Of a DNA stretch of 64,000 bases, positions 8,763 to 16,528 are shown piece by piece. The DNA is from Geodermatophilus amargosae (GTDB lineage Bacteria; Actinomycetota; Actinomycetes; Mycobacteriales; Geodermatophilaceae). Under the pieces are notes generated by a model. It was not told the origin of the DNA, searched no databases, and worked only from the letters and a program-made list of their open reading frames with translations. The translations under genes and the position numbers were made by a program. The stretch spans positions 62,001 to 126,000 of the forward strand of contig NZ_FPBA01000007.1 in the NCBI RefSeq assembly GCF_900116515.1, in the 5' to 3' direction. Every line of letters begins with the position of its first letter. The stretch's first letter is position 1.

Positions 8763-9533
8763 GTGGATCCCGCCACCCTCATCGGGTTCGTCATCTCCCT
8801 CGTCGCCCTGCTGGCCTTCATGGTGATGGAGGGTGCCGACCCGACGTCGCTGATCTTCCTGCCGGCCATCATCCTGGTCATCGTCGCCACCTTCGGCGCG
8901 GCCATGTCCGGCCAGACGATGGACGACCTCAAGAAGATGCCCGGCTGGTTCAAGATGGGCGTGATGCCGGCCAAGGTGCCGCCGGCCAGCGACCAGATCC
9001 AGACCCTGGTCAGCCTCGCCGAGAAGGCCCGCAAGGAGGGCCTGCTCGCGCTGGAGGCGCAGGTCAAGGCCATCGAGGACCCCTTCCTCAAGCGCGGCCT
9101 GCAGATGGGCATCGACGGCACCGACCCCGAGGAGCTGCGCGCCGTCCTCGAGTCGGAGATCGCGGCGAAGAAGGCGGAGGACAAGGTCGCCGCCAAGTTC
9201 ATGACCACGATGGGCGGCTACGCACCGACCATCGGCATCGTCGGCTGCATCGTCGGCCTGATGAACGTCATGGGCAGCCTGAGCAACCCCGAGGCGCTGG
9301 GCCCGATGATCGCCGCGGCGTTCGTCGCCACCCTCTGGGGCGTCATGGCCGCCAACTTCTGGTTCCTGCCGATGGGCGCCAAGATCATGCGGGTCAGCGA
9401 GCTGCAGGCCGCCCAGATGGAGCTGCTCGTGGAGGGCATCGCCGAGATCCAGGCCGGCACCAGCCCGCGCGCCGTCCGGCTCAAGCTCAACTCCCTCATC
9501 CCGCCCAGTGAGGTCGCCAAGGAGGCCGCATGA
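8763..9533 (+). CDS. motA: Flagellar motor stator protein MotA
   Basis: MotA forms, with MotB, the ion channel that drives rotation. The 256-residue product has four hydrophobic segments: two at the start (residues ~5-60, with MEGADPTSLIF between them) and two late (IGIVGCIVGLMNVMGSL and MIAAAFVATLWGVMAANFWFLP). The cytoplasmic loop between them holds the charged FliG-contact region. The signature near GAALGP appears here as NPEALGPMIAAAF. The coupling ion cannot be decided from this sequence. The stop overlaps the motB start. Confidence 0.95.
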   Translation: MDPATLIGFVISLVALLAFMVMEGADPTSLIFLPAIILVIVATFGAAMSGQTMDDLKKMPGWFKMGVMPAKVPPASDQIQTLVSLAEKARKEGLLALEAQVKAIEDPFLKRGLQMGIDGTDPEELRAVLESEIAAKKAEDKVAAKFMTTMGGYAPTIGIVGCIVGLMNVMGSLSNPEALGPMIAAAFVATLWGVMAANFWFLPMGAKIMRVSELQAAQMELLVEGIAEIQAGTSPRAVRLKLNSLIPPSEVAKEAA

Positions 9534-10477
9534 GCAGCGGCGGCCACGGCGGCCGCCGCCGCGCCAAGAAGCACGTCGAGGAGGAGCACGAGAACCACGA
9601 GCGGTGGCTGGTGTCCTACGCGGACATGATGACGCTGCTGCTCGTCCTCTTCGTGGTGCTCTTCGCGATGAGCCAGGTCGACAAGGACAAGTTCGCGGCC
9701 CTGGCCAGCGGGCTCTCCGAGGCCTTCGGCGCCCCGGTCACCGCCGTGCAGGGATCGGCGGGCAACCCCGAGGCGTCGGTCCTCGACTCCCTCGACGCCG
9801 CCGTCGACGTCCAGATCCCGCCGGCGCCGGCGGCCCAGGAGTCGGTCGACGCCGCGGCCGCCGAGGCCGCCGCCCAGGAGGCCGCGCGGGTCGCCGCGGA
9901 GGCGCGGGCGGAGTACGACCACCTCGCCGCCGCCCGCGACGCGATCGACGCCGCGCTGGCCGCCGCCGGGCACGCCGGCACGGCCCGCTACGAGATCGAC
10001 GAGCGCGGCCTGGTCGTGCACATCGTCTCCGACCCCGTGCTCTTCGGCCCGGAGGAGGCGACGCTGCGCCCGCAGGGCCGCGAGATCCTCGACGCCGTCG
10101 GCCCCACGCTGGCCGCCCTGCCCAACCGGCTGGCCGTCGAGGGCCACGCCAACTCCCTCCCGGTCACCCGGGGCGGGCCGTGGCCCTCGAACTGGGAGCT
10201 GTCGGCCTTCCGGGCCACCACGGTGGTCCGCTACCTCGCCGCCGGGGGCGTCGCGCAGGACCGTCTCTCGGGCACCGGCCTGTCCGACACGATGCCGATG
10301 GTGCCCGCGAGCGACCCCGACGCCCTGTCCCTGAACCGTCGCGTCGACATCGTCGTGCTGTCCGACGCCTCCGCCGAGGCCAACGAGCTGCTGCCCGGCC
10401 TCGATGCCCCCGCACAGGCCCCCGCACCGGCCGCTCCCGCACCGGCCGCCCCCGCACAGGAAGGCACCCACGAGTGA
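9530..10477 (+). CDS. motB: Flagellar motor stator protein MotB
   Basis: The 315-residue product starts with a basic cytoplasmic tail. A single transmembrane helix follows, with SYADMMTLLLVLFVVLFAMS; Asp32 is the conserved ion-binding residue. A plug-like segment, an Ala/Glu-rich coiled coil (residues ~85-135) and an OmpA-like peptidoglycan-binding domain (residues ~150-285, VEGHANSLPV, NWELSAFRA, LNRRVDIVVL) come next. The C-terminal ~30 residues are an Ala/Pro tail. MotB anchors the stator to the wall. It overlaps motA and fliL by 4 bp each. Confidence 0.96.
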   Translation: MSSGGHGGRRRAKKHVEEEHENHERWLVSYADMMTLLLVLFVVLFAMSQVDKDKFAALASGLSEAFGAPVTAVQGSAGNPEASVLDSLDAAVDVQIPPAPAAQESVDAAAAEAAAQEAARVAAEARAEYDHLAAARDAIDAALAAAGHAGTARYEIDERGLVVHIVSDPVLFGPEEATLRPQGREILDAVGPTLAALPNRLAVEGHANSLPVTRGGPWPSNWELSAFRATTVVRYLAAGGVAQDRLSGTGLSDTMPMVPASDPDALSLNRRVDIVVLSDASAEANELLPGLDAPAQAPAPAAPAPAAPAQEGTHE

Positions 10478-10950
10478 GCACCAAGACCAAGGCCAAGGAG
10501 AAGGACGCGCCCGCCGACGGCGAGGAGGCGGAGGGCGGCAAGAAGAAGCTCTTCCTCGTGCTGGCCGTCCTCCTGGTCGTGGCCGGCGCGGCCGCGTACT
10601 TCTTCCTCTTCACCGGGGAGGCCGAGGCCGAGGAGCCGGTGGCCGGTGAGGTCGTGGCCCTCGAGCCGGTGACGGTCAACCTGGCCGGCGGCGGGTACCT
10701 CAAGATCGGGATCAGCCTGCAGACGACCGAGGACGCCGCCTCCGGTGGTCACGGCGGCGGCGGCGTCGACGGGTCCAAGGCCCTCGACCTGGTCATCTCC
10801 ACCTACTCGCAGGCCCAGCCGGCCGACGTCACCGGCGCCCGCGAGGCGCTGAAGGAGTCGCTGGAGCACCAGATCGTCGAGGCCTACACCGACGAGGAGG
10901 GTGTCGAGATGGTCATGGGCATCTACTTCACGGAGTACGTGACCCAGTAG
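10474..10950 (+). CDS. fliL: Flagellar basal body-associated protein FliL
   Basis: The GTG at 10474 overlaps the motB stop and gives 158 residues. A lysine-rich cytoplasmic tail (KKKLF) precedes one transmembrane helix (LVLAVLLVVAGAAAYFFLF). The extracytoplasmic domain has FliL features: VVALEPVTVNLAGGGYLKIGISLQ and the closing VMGIYFTEYVTQ. FliL rings surround the stator and support torque at high load. It is the last gene before a 275-bp gap with hairpins and a new promoter. Confidence 0.93.
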   Translation: MSTKTKAKEKDAPADGEEAEGGKKKLFLVLAVLLVVAGAAAYFFLFTGEAEAEEPVAGEVVALEPVTVNLAGGGYLKIGISLQTTEDAASGGHGGGGVDGSKALDLVISTYSQAQPADVTGAREALKESLEHQIVEAYTDEEGVEMVMGIYFTEYVTQ

Positions 10951-11001
10951 CCGACGCCGCGAGCTGCACCGGCCGGGGGCCCCCGACCCGGGACCGACGG
11001 T

Positions 11002-11048
11002 GTGCGCTGAGGCCGCGACCCGGCCCCCTGGATCCCGCGTCAGCGCAC
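11002..11048 (+). terminator. Long-range hairpin after fliL
   Basis: A 9-bp inverted repeat (GTGCGCTGA at 11002-11010, TCAGCGCAC at 11040-11048) flanks a GC-rich 29-nt loop that can fold further. It lies about 50 bp after the fliL stop and probably ends the flbD-fliL transcript. Confidence 0.4.
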
Positions 11049-11163
11049 CCGCTCGGCCGCCCGGGCGCGCACCACCCCTGCTCCACCACCACACGAGGCG
11101 GGACCGCCCCGCCGGTTCCACCCCAGTGACCTCGGGACGCACCACCAGTCCCACCCTCCCCGG

Positions 11164-11194
11164 CTGACCGGCGGCGCCCCGCGCCGCCGGTCAG
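11164..11194 (+). terminator. Perfect 14-bp stem hairpin overlapping the fliM promoter
   Basis: Bases 11164-11177 pair perfectly with 11181-11194 around a 3-nt loop. It is the strongest hairpin in this gap. Its right arm contains the predicted -35 element (11191-11194) of the fliM promoter, so termination of the upstream unit and initiation of the next one share the same DNA. Confidence 0.6.
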
Positions 11195-11218
11195 TTCGCG
11201 TTCCGGCCCCGCCGATGA
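11191..11218 (+). promoter_or_regulatory. Predicted FliA/WhiG-class promoter for the fliM operon
   Basis: TCAG at 11191-11194, a 16-bp spacer and GCCGATGA at 11211-11218; the -10 matches GCCGATAA at 7 of 8 positions. Only 7 nt separate it from the fliM GTG, so transcription is predicted to start at or within a base of the start codon (leaderless mRNA). Confidence 0.55.
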
Positions 11219-11225
11219 GGGGACC

Positions 11226-12194
11226 GTGACCCGCCCCGACACCGCGACCGCGCCCACCGGGCCCGGGCCGCAGGCGCCGGCCGGTGGCCGCAGCCGGCGC
11301 GGTGCGCCCCGCACCTACGATTTCCGCCGCCCCACCAAGCTCGGCCGCGAGCACGTCCGCGTGCTGCAGATCGCCCAGGAGGCCTTCGCCCGCCAGGCGA
11401 CGACCGTCCTCACCACGATGCTGCGCACCGGCGCCCGGCTGGAGCTGCTGGGCATCGAGCAGCACTCCTACGACGACTACGTCGCCACGCTGCCCGACCC
11501 GTGCTTCCTGACGACGTTCACCATCGAGCCGCTGGCCGGCAAGGGCCTGCTGGCCTACCCGCTCGACATCGCGATGGCGACCGTCGACCACATGCTCGGC
11601 GGGTCCGGCGCCGCCCACCAGCCCGAGCGGCCGATGACGGCGATGGAGACCACCATCACCGGGCAGCTGATGACCCGGCTGCTGCAGGAGTTCGCCGCCG
11701 CCTTCGCGCACGTCGCCGTGATGCAGCCGGTGGCCGACGACATCGAGTACAACCCCGCGCTGGCCCAGGCCGCGGCCGGCTCGGACACCGTCATGGTCGC
11801 CCGCTTCACGATGACGATCGGCAGCCGCGAGGGCAGCGCCTCGCTGGTCCTGCCCTTCTCCTCGTTCGCGCCGGCGCTGTCCAACGCCGCCTCGCCGCAG
11901 CTGTCGGAGTCCGCGCAGCGCAAGCGTCAGCGCGCCGCGCAGCTGCTGGCCGAGCGCCTCGAGCTCGTCCCGGTCGACGTGAGCGTCCGGTTCAGCCCGC
12001 TCGAGGTGTCCTCCGACGACCTGCTGTCCCTCACCGTCGGCGACGTCCTGCTGCTGCGCCACCCGCGGGACGCCCCGCTCGAGGTGACCACCAACGACAC
12101 CGTGTTCGCCCATGCCATCGCCAGCAACCACCGCCGCCGGCTGGCGGCCGCCATCGTCCCTGCCCCGTCCGCCGCCGCGAAGGACTCCGCATGA
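11226..12194 (+). CDS. fliM: Flagellar motor switch protein FliM
   Basis: FliM links FliG to FliN in the C ring. The 322-residue product has the FliM core from residue ~40 (YDFRRPTKLGREHVRVLQIAQEAF, then the middle domain with NTITGQLMTRLL-like sequence) and the SpoA-type C-terminal domain (LVPVDVSVRFSPLEVSSDDLLSLTVGDVLLL). The N-terminus is a Pro/Ala/Gly stretch. The usual LSQxEIDALL peptide that binds phospho-CheY is not recognisable. GTG at 11226 is preferred because of the promoter 7 nt upstream; GGGG 3 nt before it would be a poorly spaced ribosome site. The stop overlaps fliN. Confidence 0.94.
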   Translation: MTRPDTATAPTGPGPQAPAGGRSRRGAPRTYDFRRPTKLGREHVRVLQIAQEAFARQATTVLTTMLRTGARLELLGIEQHSYDDYVATLPDPCFLTTFTIEPLAGKGLLAYPLDIAMATVDHMLGGSGAAHQPERPMTAMETTITGQLMTRLLQEFAAAFAHVAVMQPVADDIEYNPALAQAAAGSDTVMVARFTMTIGSREGSASLVLPFSSFAPALSNAASPQLSESAQRKRQRAAQLLAERLELVPVDVSVRFSPLEVSSDDLLSLTVGDVLLLRHPRDAPLEVTTNDTVFAHAIASNHRRRLAAAIVPAPSAAAKDSA

Positions 12195-12940
12195 CCGCCA
12201 CGCTCGACCCCACCCAGGCCGCCTCGGAGACCATCACCGCCGTCGTGGTGGCCGCCGCCCGCGCCGCCGCCGCGCTCGTCCCGGCCGGTGCCGAGCTGCA
12301 CCCCGGGCCCGCGGTCACCGACCCCGACGCCGTCCCGGTCCCGCCGGCCGCGGCCGCCGCGGTCAGCGCCCGGCTCTCCGGCGAGATCACCGGCGACGTC
12401 GTCCTGGTGCTGTCCGCGGAGGTCGTCGAGGCGCTCGACAACTCCCCCGTGGGCCCGATGGACGTCGCGACGGCGCTGCGCCCGGCGCTGGAGGCGGCCG
12501 CGGCCACCCTCGGCCGGGTCCGCGTGGACGCCGAGCGCACCGAGGACCCGGTGACCGCGCTCGACGGGCTGCGGGACAAGGGCATGTTCGTGGCCGTCCC
12601 GCTGTCGGCCGGGACCGACCACCAGGCCACCCTGGCGCTGCAGGTGACGCTGCCGACCGCGGCCCGCGCGCCGCGCAACAGCCTGGACCTGCTGCGGCAC
12701 GTGGCCATGGAGGTCACCGTCGAGATCGGCCGCACCCGCATGACCGTGGGCGAGCTCCTCTCGCTGCACCCGGGCGAGGTGGTCGAGCTCGACCGCGCCG
12801 CCAGCGCCCCGGCCGACCTGCTGGTCAACGGCACGCTCATCGCCCGCGGCGAGGTCGTCGTCGTCGACGAGGACTTCGGGCTGCGGATCAGCGAGATCGT
12901 CAGCGACGCCGCCGCCGAGCTGGGGGCCGCGCAGGCATGA
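12191..12940 (+). CDS. fliN: Flagellar motor switch protein FliN (long form)
   Basis: The 249-residue product ends in a canonical SpoA/FliN domain (residues ~165-240: NSLDLLRHVAMEVTVEIGRT, then LSLHPGEVVELDR, VNGTLIARGEVVVVDEDFGLRI). The preceding ~160 residues form an alpha/beta domain reminiscent of the N-terminal part of FliY, but the CheC phosphatase motif is not visible. FliN builds the base of the C ring and receives FliH-FliI complexes. ATG at 12191 overlaps the fliM stop. Confidence 0.93.
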   Translation: MTATLDPTQAASETITAVVVAAARAAAALVPAGAELHPGPAVTDPDAVPVPPAAAAAVSARLSGEITGDVVLVLSAEVVEALDNSPVGPMDVATALRPALEAAAATLGRVRVDAERTEDPVTALDGLRDKGMFVAVPLSAGTDHQATLALQVTLPTAARAPRNSLDLLRHVAMEVTVEIGRTRMTVGELLSLHPGEVVELDRAASAPADLLVNGTLIARGEVVVVDEDFGLRISEIVSDAAAELGAAQA

Positions 12941-13368
12941 CCTGGATGCTGATCCGGCTGATCCTGTCGCTGGCGTTCGTCGGCGGCGTGCTCTGGTTCG
13001 CCGCGCGCCTGGCCAAGAAGCGCGGCCTGGGCTCCACCGGCGGGCTGGTCGAGGTCGTGGCCCGCCAGCGGATGGGCCGCGCCAGCACGGTCAACGTGCT
13101 GCGCATCGGCGACCGCGTGCTCGTCGTCGGCGCGACCGAGGAGCAGGTCACCCTGCTCGCCGAGCTCGACGGCGACGCCGTGGAGGCCACGCTCGCCGAG
13201 CGGGCCGCCGCCGGTCCGGCCCCGGCCGGGGACGGCGCGCAGCGCTCCGCCGTCGCCGCGCGGCCGGGCGGGGTCCGGGTGGGCGGCGCGCTGGCCGGCT
13301 CGGTGTTCGACCGGCAGGGCTGGCAGGGCTTCCTCACCACGCTCCGCGAGCGGACGGTCCGCCGCTGA
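12937..13368 (+). CDS. fliO: Flagellar biosynthesis protein FliO
   Basis: The 143-residue product has an N-terminal transmembrane helix (MLIRLILSLAFVGGVLWFAA), then a conserved soluble part (VVARQRMGRASTVNVLRIGDRVLVVGATEEQVTLLAEL) typical of FliO, and a Gly/Ala-rich tail. FliO is an assembly chaperone for the FliP ring of the export gate. The ATG overlaps fliN by 4 bp, and the stop overlaps the fliP ATG by 1 bp (TGATG). Confidence 0.91.
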   Translation: MTWMLIRLILSLAFVGGVLWFAARLAKKRGLGSTGGLVEVVARQRMGRASTVNVLRIGDRVLVVGATEEQVTLLAELDGDAVEATLAERAAAGPAPAGDGAQRSAVAARPGGVRVGGALAGSVFDRQGWQGFLTTLRERTVRR

Positions 13369-14186
13369 TGACCTCCACCCCGCTCGCGCGGTCGCTGCCG
13401 CGCCGGGCCGCCACCGTGCTGCTGGCGCTGCTGGGCTGCGCCGTCGCCGGCGTCCTGCTCGCCGGGCCGGCCGCCGCGGCACCGGCCGCACCGACGGCGC
13501 CCACGGCACCGGCCGTGCCCGCCGTCGACGGCGGGGTCGACATCTCGGTCGGCAACGGCAGCCCGAGCACCTCGATCACGCTGATCCTCGCGATCACCGT
13601 GCTGTCGGTGGCGCCCGCCGTGCTGCTGCTGTGCACCTCGTTCACCAAGATCATCGTGGTCCTGTCGCTCACCCGGAACGCGCTGGGCCTGCAGTCCTCG
13701 CCGCCGAACACCGTGCTCACCGGCATCGCGCTGTTCCTCACGCTGTTCGTGATGGGCCCGGTCCTGTCCGACGTCAACGAGATCGCCGTCCAGCCCTACA
13801 TGGACGGCACCATGACGGTCTCCCAGGCCTACGACGCCGGCGTCGTGCCGCTCAAGGAGTTCCTGCTCGACAACACCCGCGACGACGAGCTGCAGCTCAT
13901 GGTCGGCCTGTCGGGCGAGGAGCAGCCCGAGGACCGCGCCGCGGTGAGCATGACGACGCTGGTCCCGGCGTTCGTCCTCTCCGAGCTCAAGAGCGCCTTC
14001 ATCATCGGGCTGGTCGTGTTCATCCCGTTCCTGGTGCTGGACATGCTGGTCAGCGCCTCGCTCATGGCGATGGGCATGATGATGGTGCCGCCGTCCATCG
14101 TGTCGCTGCCGTTCAAGCTGCTGTTCTTCGTGGTCGTCGACGGCTGGGCGATGATCACCACGTCACTCGTGGGGTCGTACACGTGA
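13368..14186 (+). CDS. fliP: Flagellar export gate protein FliP
   Basis: The 272-residue product starts with a cleavable-type signal peptide and an Ala/Pro linker (residues 1-50), then the FliP core. Signatures are LCTSFTKIIVVLSLTRNALGLQ, PNTVLTGIALFLTLFVMGP and the C-terminal VLDMLVSASLMAMGMMMVPP. FliP forms the pentameric base of the export gate with FliQ and FliR. The gene is flanked tightly by fliO and fliQ. Confidence 0.97.
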   Translation: MTSTPLARSLPRRAATVLLALLGCAVAGVLLAGPAAAAPAAPTAPTAPAVPAVDGGVDISVGNGSPSTSITLILAITVLSVAPAVLLLCTSFTKIIVVLSLTRNALGLQSSPPNTVLTGIALFLTLFVMGPVLSDVNEIAVQPYMDGTMTVSQAYDAGVVPLKEFLLDNTRDDELQLMVGLSGEEQPEDRAAVSMTTLVPAFVLSELKSAFIIGLVVFIPFLVLDMLVSASLMAMGMMMVPPSIVSLPFKLLFFVVVDGWAMITTSLVGSYT

Positions 14187-14458
14187 GCGACGCAGACGTC
14201 ACCGGCATCGCCATCCAGACCATGATGGTGGCCGCCAAGGTGGCCGCCCCGGTCCTGCTGACCGCCCTGCTTGTCGGCTTCCTGATCTCGCTGTTCCAGG
14301 CGGCGACCCAGATCCAGGAACCCACGCTGTCCTTCGTCCCCAAGATGATCGCGGTGAGCATCGCGCTGCTGGTCACGGGCAACTGGGTGCTCGCCGAGCT
14401 GGTCGACTTCACCCACACCCTGTTCGCCCAGCTGCCGCACCTGCTCGGGCGGACCTGA
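14183..14458 (+). CDS. fliQ: Flagellar export gate protein FliQ
   Basis: The 91-residue product has two transmembrane helices (residues ~15-40 and ~55-75) and the family core PVLLTALLVGFLISLFQAATQIQEPTLSFVPK (split here across the helix boundary). The GTG at 14183 overlaps the fliP stop by 4 bp. Four FliQ copies wrap around the FliP-FliR core of the gate. Confidence 0.96.
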   Translation: MSDADVTGIAIQTMMVAAKVAAPVLLTALLVGFLISLFQAATQIQEPTLSFVPKMIAVSIALLVTGNWVLAELVDFTHTLFAQLPHLLGRT

Positions 14459-14463
14459 CCGCC

Positions 14464-15228
14464 ATGGACCTCGAGGTCCCGGCGGTCACGCTCGCGGCCC
14501 TGCTGCTGGCCACCGCCCGGGCGGCCGGCTTCGTCCTGCTCGCCCCGCCGTTCACCACGCGCACCATCCCGGCGCCGGTCAAGGGCGCGCTGGCGCTGGC
14601 ACTGGCGGTCGCGCTGCTGGATCGCGTGGCGCCCGGGCTGCCCGAGCCGACCACCGGGTTCCTCGTCGTCACGGCGGTCAGCGAGGTGGCCATCGGCGCG
14701 GCGCTGGGCTTCGTCGTCCAGCTGTTCTTCACCGCGGTGCAGTTCGCCGGGGAGCTCATCGACGTCACCGGCGGCTTCTCCCTGCAGCCGGCCTACGACC
14801 CGCTGGCCATGACCACCAACTCCGTCATCGGCAAGCTGCACTACCTGCTGGCCACGACGCTGCTGTTCACCAGCGGCGGGCACCTGCTCATCGTGCGCGG
14901 GTTCGCCACCTCCTACGAGGGGCTGCCGGTGTCCGGCGGTTACCCGGCCGAGGACGTCGCCCACGTCGTGCTGACGGCGTTCTCGACGATGTTCCTCGCC
15001 GCCCTGCAGATCGCCGGCCCGATGGTGGCCGTGCTGCTGCTGGCCGACGTCGCCCTGGCCCTGCTGTCCCGGGCCGCCCCGGCGCTCAACATCTTCGCCA
15101 TCGGCTTCCCCGTGAAGATCATGCTGACCCTCGCGCTGCTCGGGCTGACCTTCCCCCTGCTGCCGCCGGCGCTCGACGCGCTGCTGGAGCAGGCCACCCG
15201 CGCGGTCGTCGGCTTCCGGAGCGGGTGA
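14464..15228 (+). CDS. fliR: Flagellar export gate protein FliR
   Basis: The 254-residue product is hydrophobic with about six transmembrane segments. Family marks are RAAGFVLLAPPFTTRTIP near the start and GAALGFVVQLFFTAVQFAGELID in the middle. One FliR subunit closes the FliP5 ring and connects to FlhB. It starts 5 bp after fliQ and ends 6 bp before flhB. Confidence 0.96.
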   Translation: MDLEVPAVTLAALLLATARAAGFVLLAPPFTTRTIPAPVKGALALALAVALLDRVAPGLPEPTTGFLVVTAVSEVAIGAALGFVVQLFFTAVQFAGELIDVTGGFSLQPAYDPLAMTTNSVIGKLHYLLATTLLFTSGGHLLIVRGFATSYEGLPVSGGYPAEDVAHVVLTAFSTMFLAALQIAGPMVAVLLLADVALALLSRAAPALNIFAIGFPVKIMLTLALLGLTFPLLPPALDALLEQATRAVVGFRSG

Positions 15229-15234
15229 GCCGGG

Positions 15235-16383
15235 ATGGCCAAGGACGGTCAGGGGGGTGAGAAGACCGAGAAGCCCACTCCCAAGCGTCTCAAGGAGGCG
15301 CGCAAGGAGGGGCAGATCCCGCGGACCCAGGAGCTGGGCACCTGGGCGGGCGTGTCGGCGGCCAGCGTCTTCCTGCCGATGCTGGTGGGGAACACCTTCG
15401 ACGCCATCGGCCGGCTGTTCGTGCAGTTCGGGACGGTGGTCGACGAGCCGGAGGCCGAAGCGGTCGGCGCGCTGCTCGGGCAGGCGCTGACGGTCTTCCT
15501 CGAGACGCTGCTGCCGATGGCGCTGTCGCTGATGCTGGTCGGGGTGCTGGCGTCCGCCGCGCAGGGCGGGGTCTCCTTCGCCACGAAGGGCATGAAGCCG
15601 ACGCTGAAGAAGCTCAACCCGTTCCCCGGGATGAAGCGGATGTTCGGCACGCACGGGCTCTGGGAGGCGCTCAAGGCCGTCATCAAGACCGCCGCGCTCG
15701 GCACCGTCGTCGTCGTGACCAGCGACCGGGCGCAGGCGCTGGTGTCGGCGTCGGGCGCGCTGCCTCTGTCGGCGGTGGTGGCGACCTTCGCCTCCTCCGC
15801 CGTCCTCATGCTGCGCGTCGTGGCGGTCACCGGCCTGGTCATCGCGATCGCCGACTACGTCGTGGTGCGCAAGCAGACGATGAGCAAGCTCAAGATGACC
15901 AAGTACGAGATCCAGCAGGAGCACAAGCAGTCCGAGGGCGACCCGCACGTGAAGGGCCAGCGCCGCTCGATGCAGCTGGCCATGTCGCGCAACCGGATGA
16001 TGGCCGAGGTCGCCACCGCCGACGTCCTTCTGGTCAACCCGACGCACGTCGCCGTCGCGCTGAAGTACGAGCCGGAGCGGGGCGCGCCGCGGGTGGTGGC
16101 CAAGGGCGCCGACGAGATGGCCGCCCGGCTGCGCGAGCGGGCCGCCGAGGCGCGGGTGCCGATGGTCCAGGACGTGCCGCTCGCGCGGGCCCTGCACGCC
16201 TCCTGCGAGCTGGGCCAGGAGGTGCCGCCGCAACTGTTCACCGCCGTCGCCCGGGTGCTGGCCTTCGTCATGCAGCTCGGTACCCGCGGTGTGCGCGGCG
16301 GGTTCCACCGCCCGGGCTTCCAGGCACCCGACGTCGCGGACCTGCCGAGGGCCGGCCGCCGGAGGGCCCCGATCGCCTCCTGA
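15235..16383 (+). CDS. flhB: Flagellar export switch protein FlhB
   Basis: FlhB switches export from hook to filament substrates after self-cleavage. The 382-residue product opens with EKTEKPTPKRLKEARKEGQ, has four transmembrane segments, and carries the autocleavage motif NPTH at residues ~268-271 (LLVNPTHVAVALKYE). The C-terminal cytoplasmic domain is complete (DVPLARALHASCELGQEVPPQLF), followed by a ~30-residue basic tail. Self-processing and FliK-dependent switching are therefore expected. A 61-nt structured element begins 8 bp after its stop. Confidence 0.97.
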   Translation: MAKDGQGGEKTEKPTPKRLKEARKEGQIPRTQELGTWAGVSAASVFLPMLVGNTFDAIGRLFVQFGTVVDEPEAEAVGALLGQALTVFLETLLPMALSLMLVGVLASAAQGGVSFATKGMKPTLKKLNPFPGMKRMFGTHGLWEALKAVIKTAALGTVVVVTSDRAQALVSASGALPLSAVVATFASSAVLMLRVVAVTGLVIAIADYVVVRKQTMSKLKMTKYEIQQEHKQSEGDPHVKGQRRSMQLAMSRNRMMAEVATADVLLVNPTHVAVALKYEPERGAPRVVAKGADEMAARLRERAAEARVPMVQDVPLARALHASCELGQEVPPQLFTAVARVLAFVMQLGTRGVRGGFHRPGFQAPDVADLPRAGRRRAPIAS

Positions 16384-16390
16384 CTCCGCG

Positions 16391-16451
16391 AGGCATTGGA
16401 GGCGATGCGCACGTCCCACCTGCCGATACGTGCGGAGAGCCTCCTGTGCCT
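16391..16451 (+). repeat. 61-nt structured intergenic element, copy 1
   Basis: Three nested stems: AGGCA/TGCCT at the ends, GGAGGC/GCCTCC, and CGCACGT/ACGTGCG, with internal loops GAT and GAGA and a 13-nt top loop. A second copy at 27674-27734 has the same length and 48 of 61 identical bases. Most differences fall in the top loop, and the stems are preserved. It lies 8 bp after the flhB stop and before the flhA promoter. It may be a terminator, a regulatory RNA or a protein-binding element. Confidence 0.75.
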
Positions 16452-16493
16452 GCACGAGGTGTGGGGCAGCTGTGACTGGTGCACCGTCCGCGG

Positions 16494-16521
16494 TCGGCCG
16501 GGCACCCCCGGCTGCCGATGG
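16494..16521 (+). promoter_or_regulatory. Predicted FliA/WhiG-class promoter for flhA
   Basis: TCGG at 16494-16497, a 16-bp spacer and GCCGATGG at 16514-16521. The -35 is weaker than in the two sister sites, but the -10 and the spacing agree. Exactly 7 nt separate it from a GTG at 16529, the same geometry as fliM. Confidence 0.42.
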
Positions 16522-16528
16522 GGTGCCC

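Noticed and set aside
16422-16429. GCCGATAC as a FliA -10 box upstream of flhA
   Set aside because: No matching -35 at 15-17 bp, and the bases fall in the top loop and stem of the 61-nt repeat. The better site is 16494-16521.
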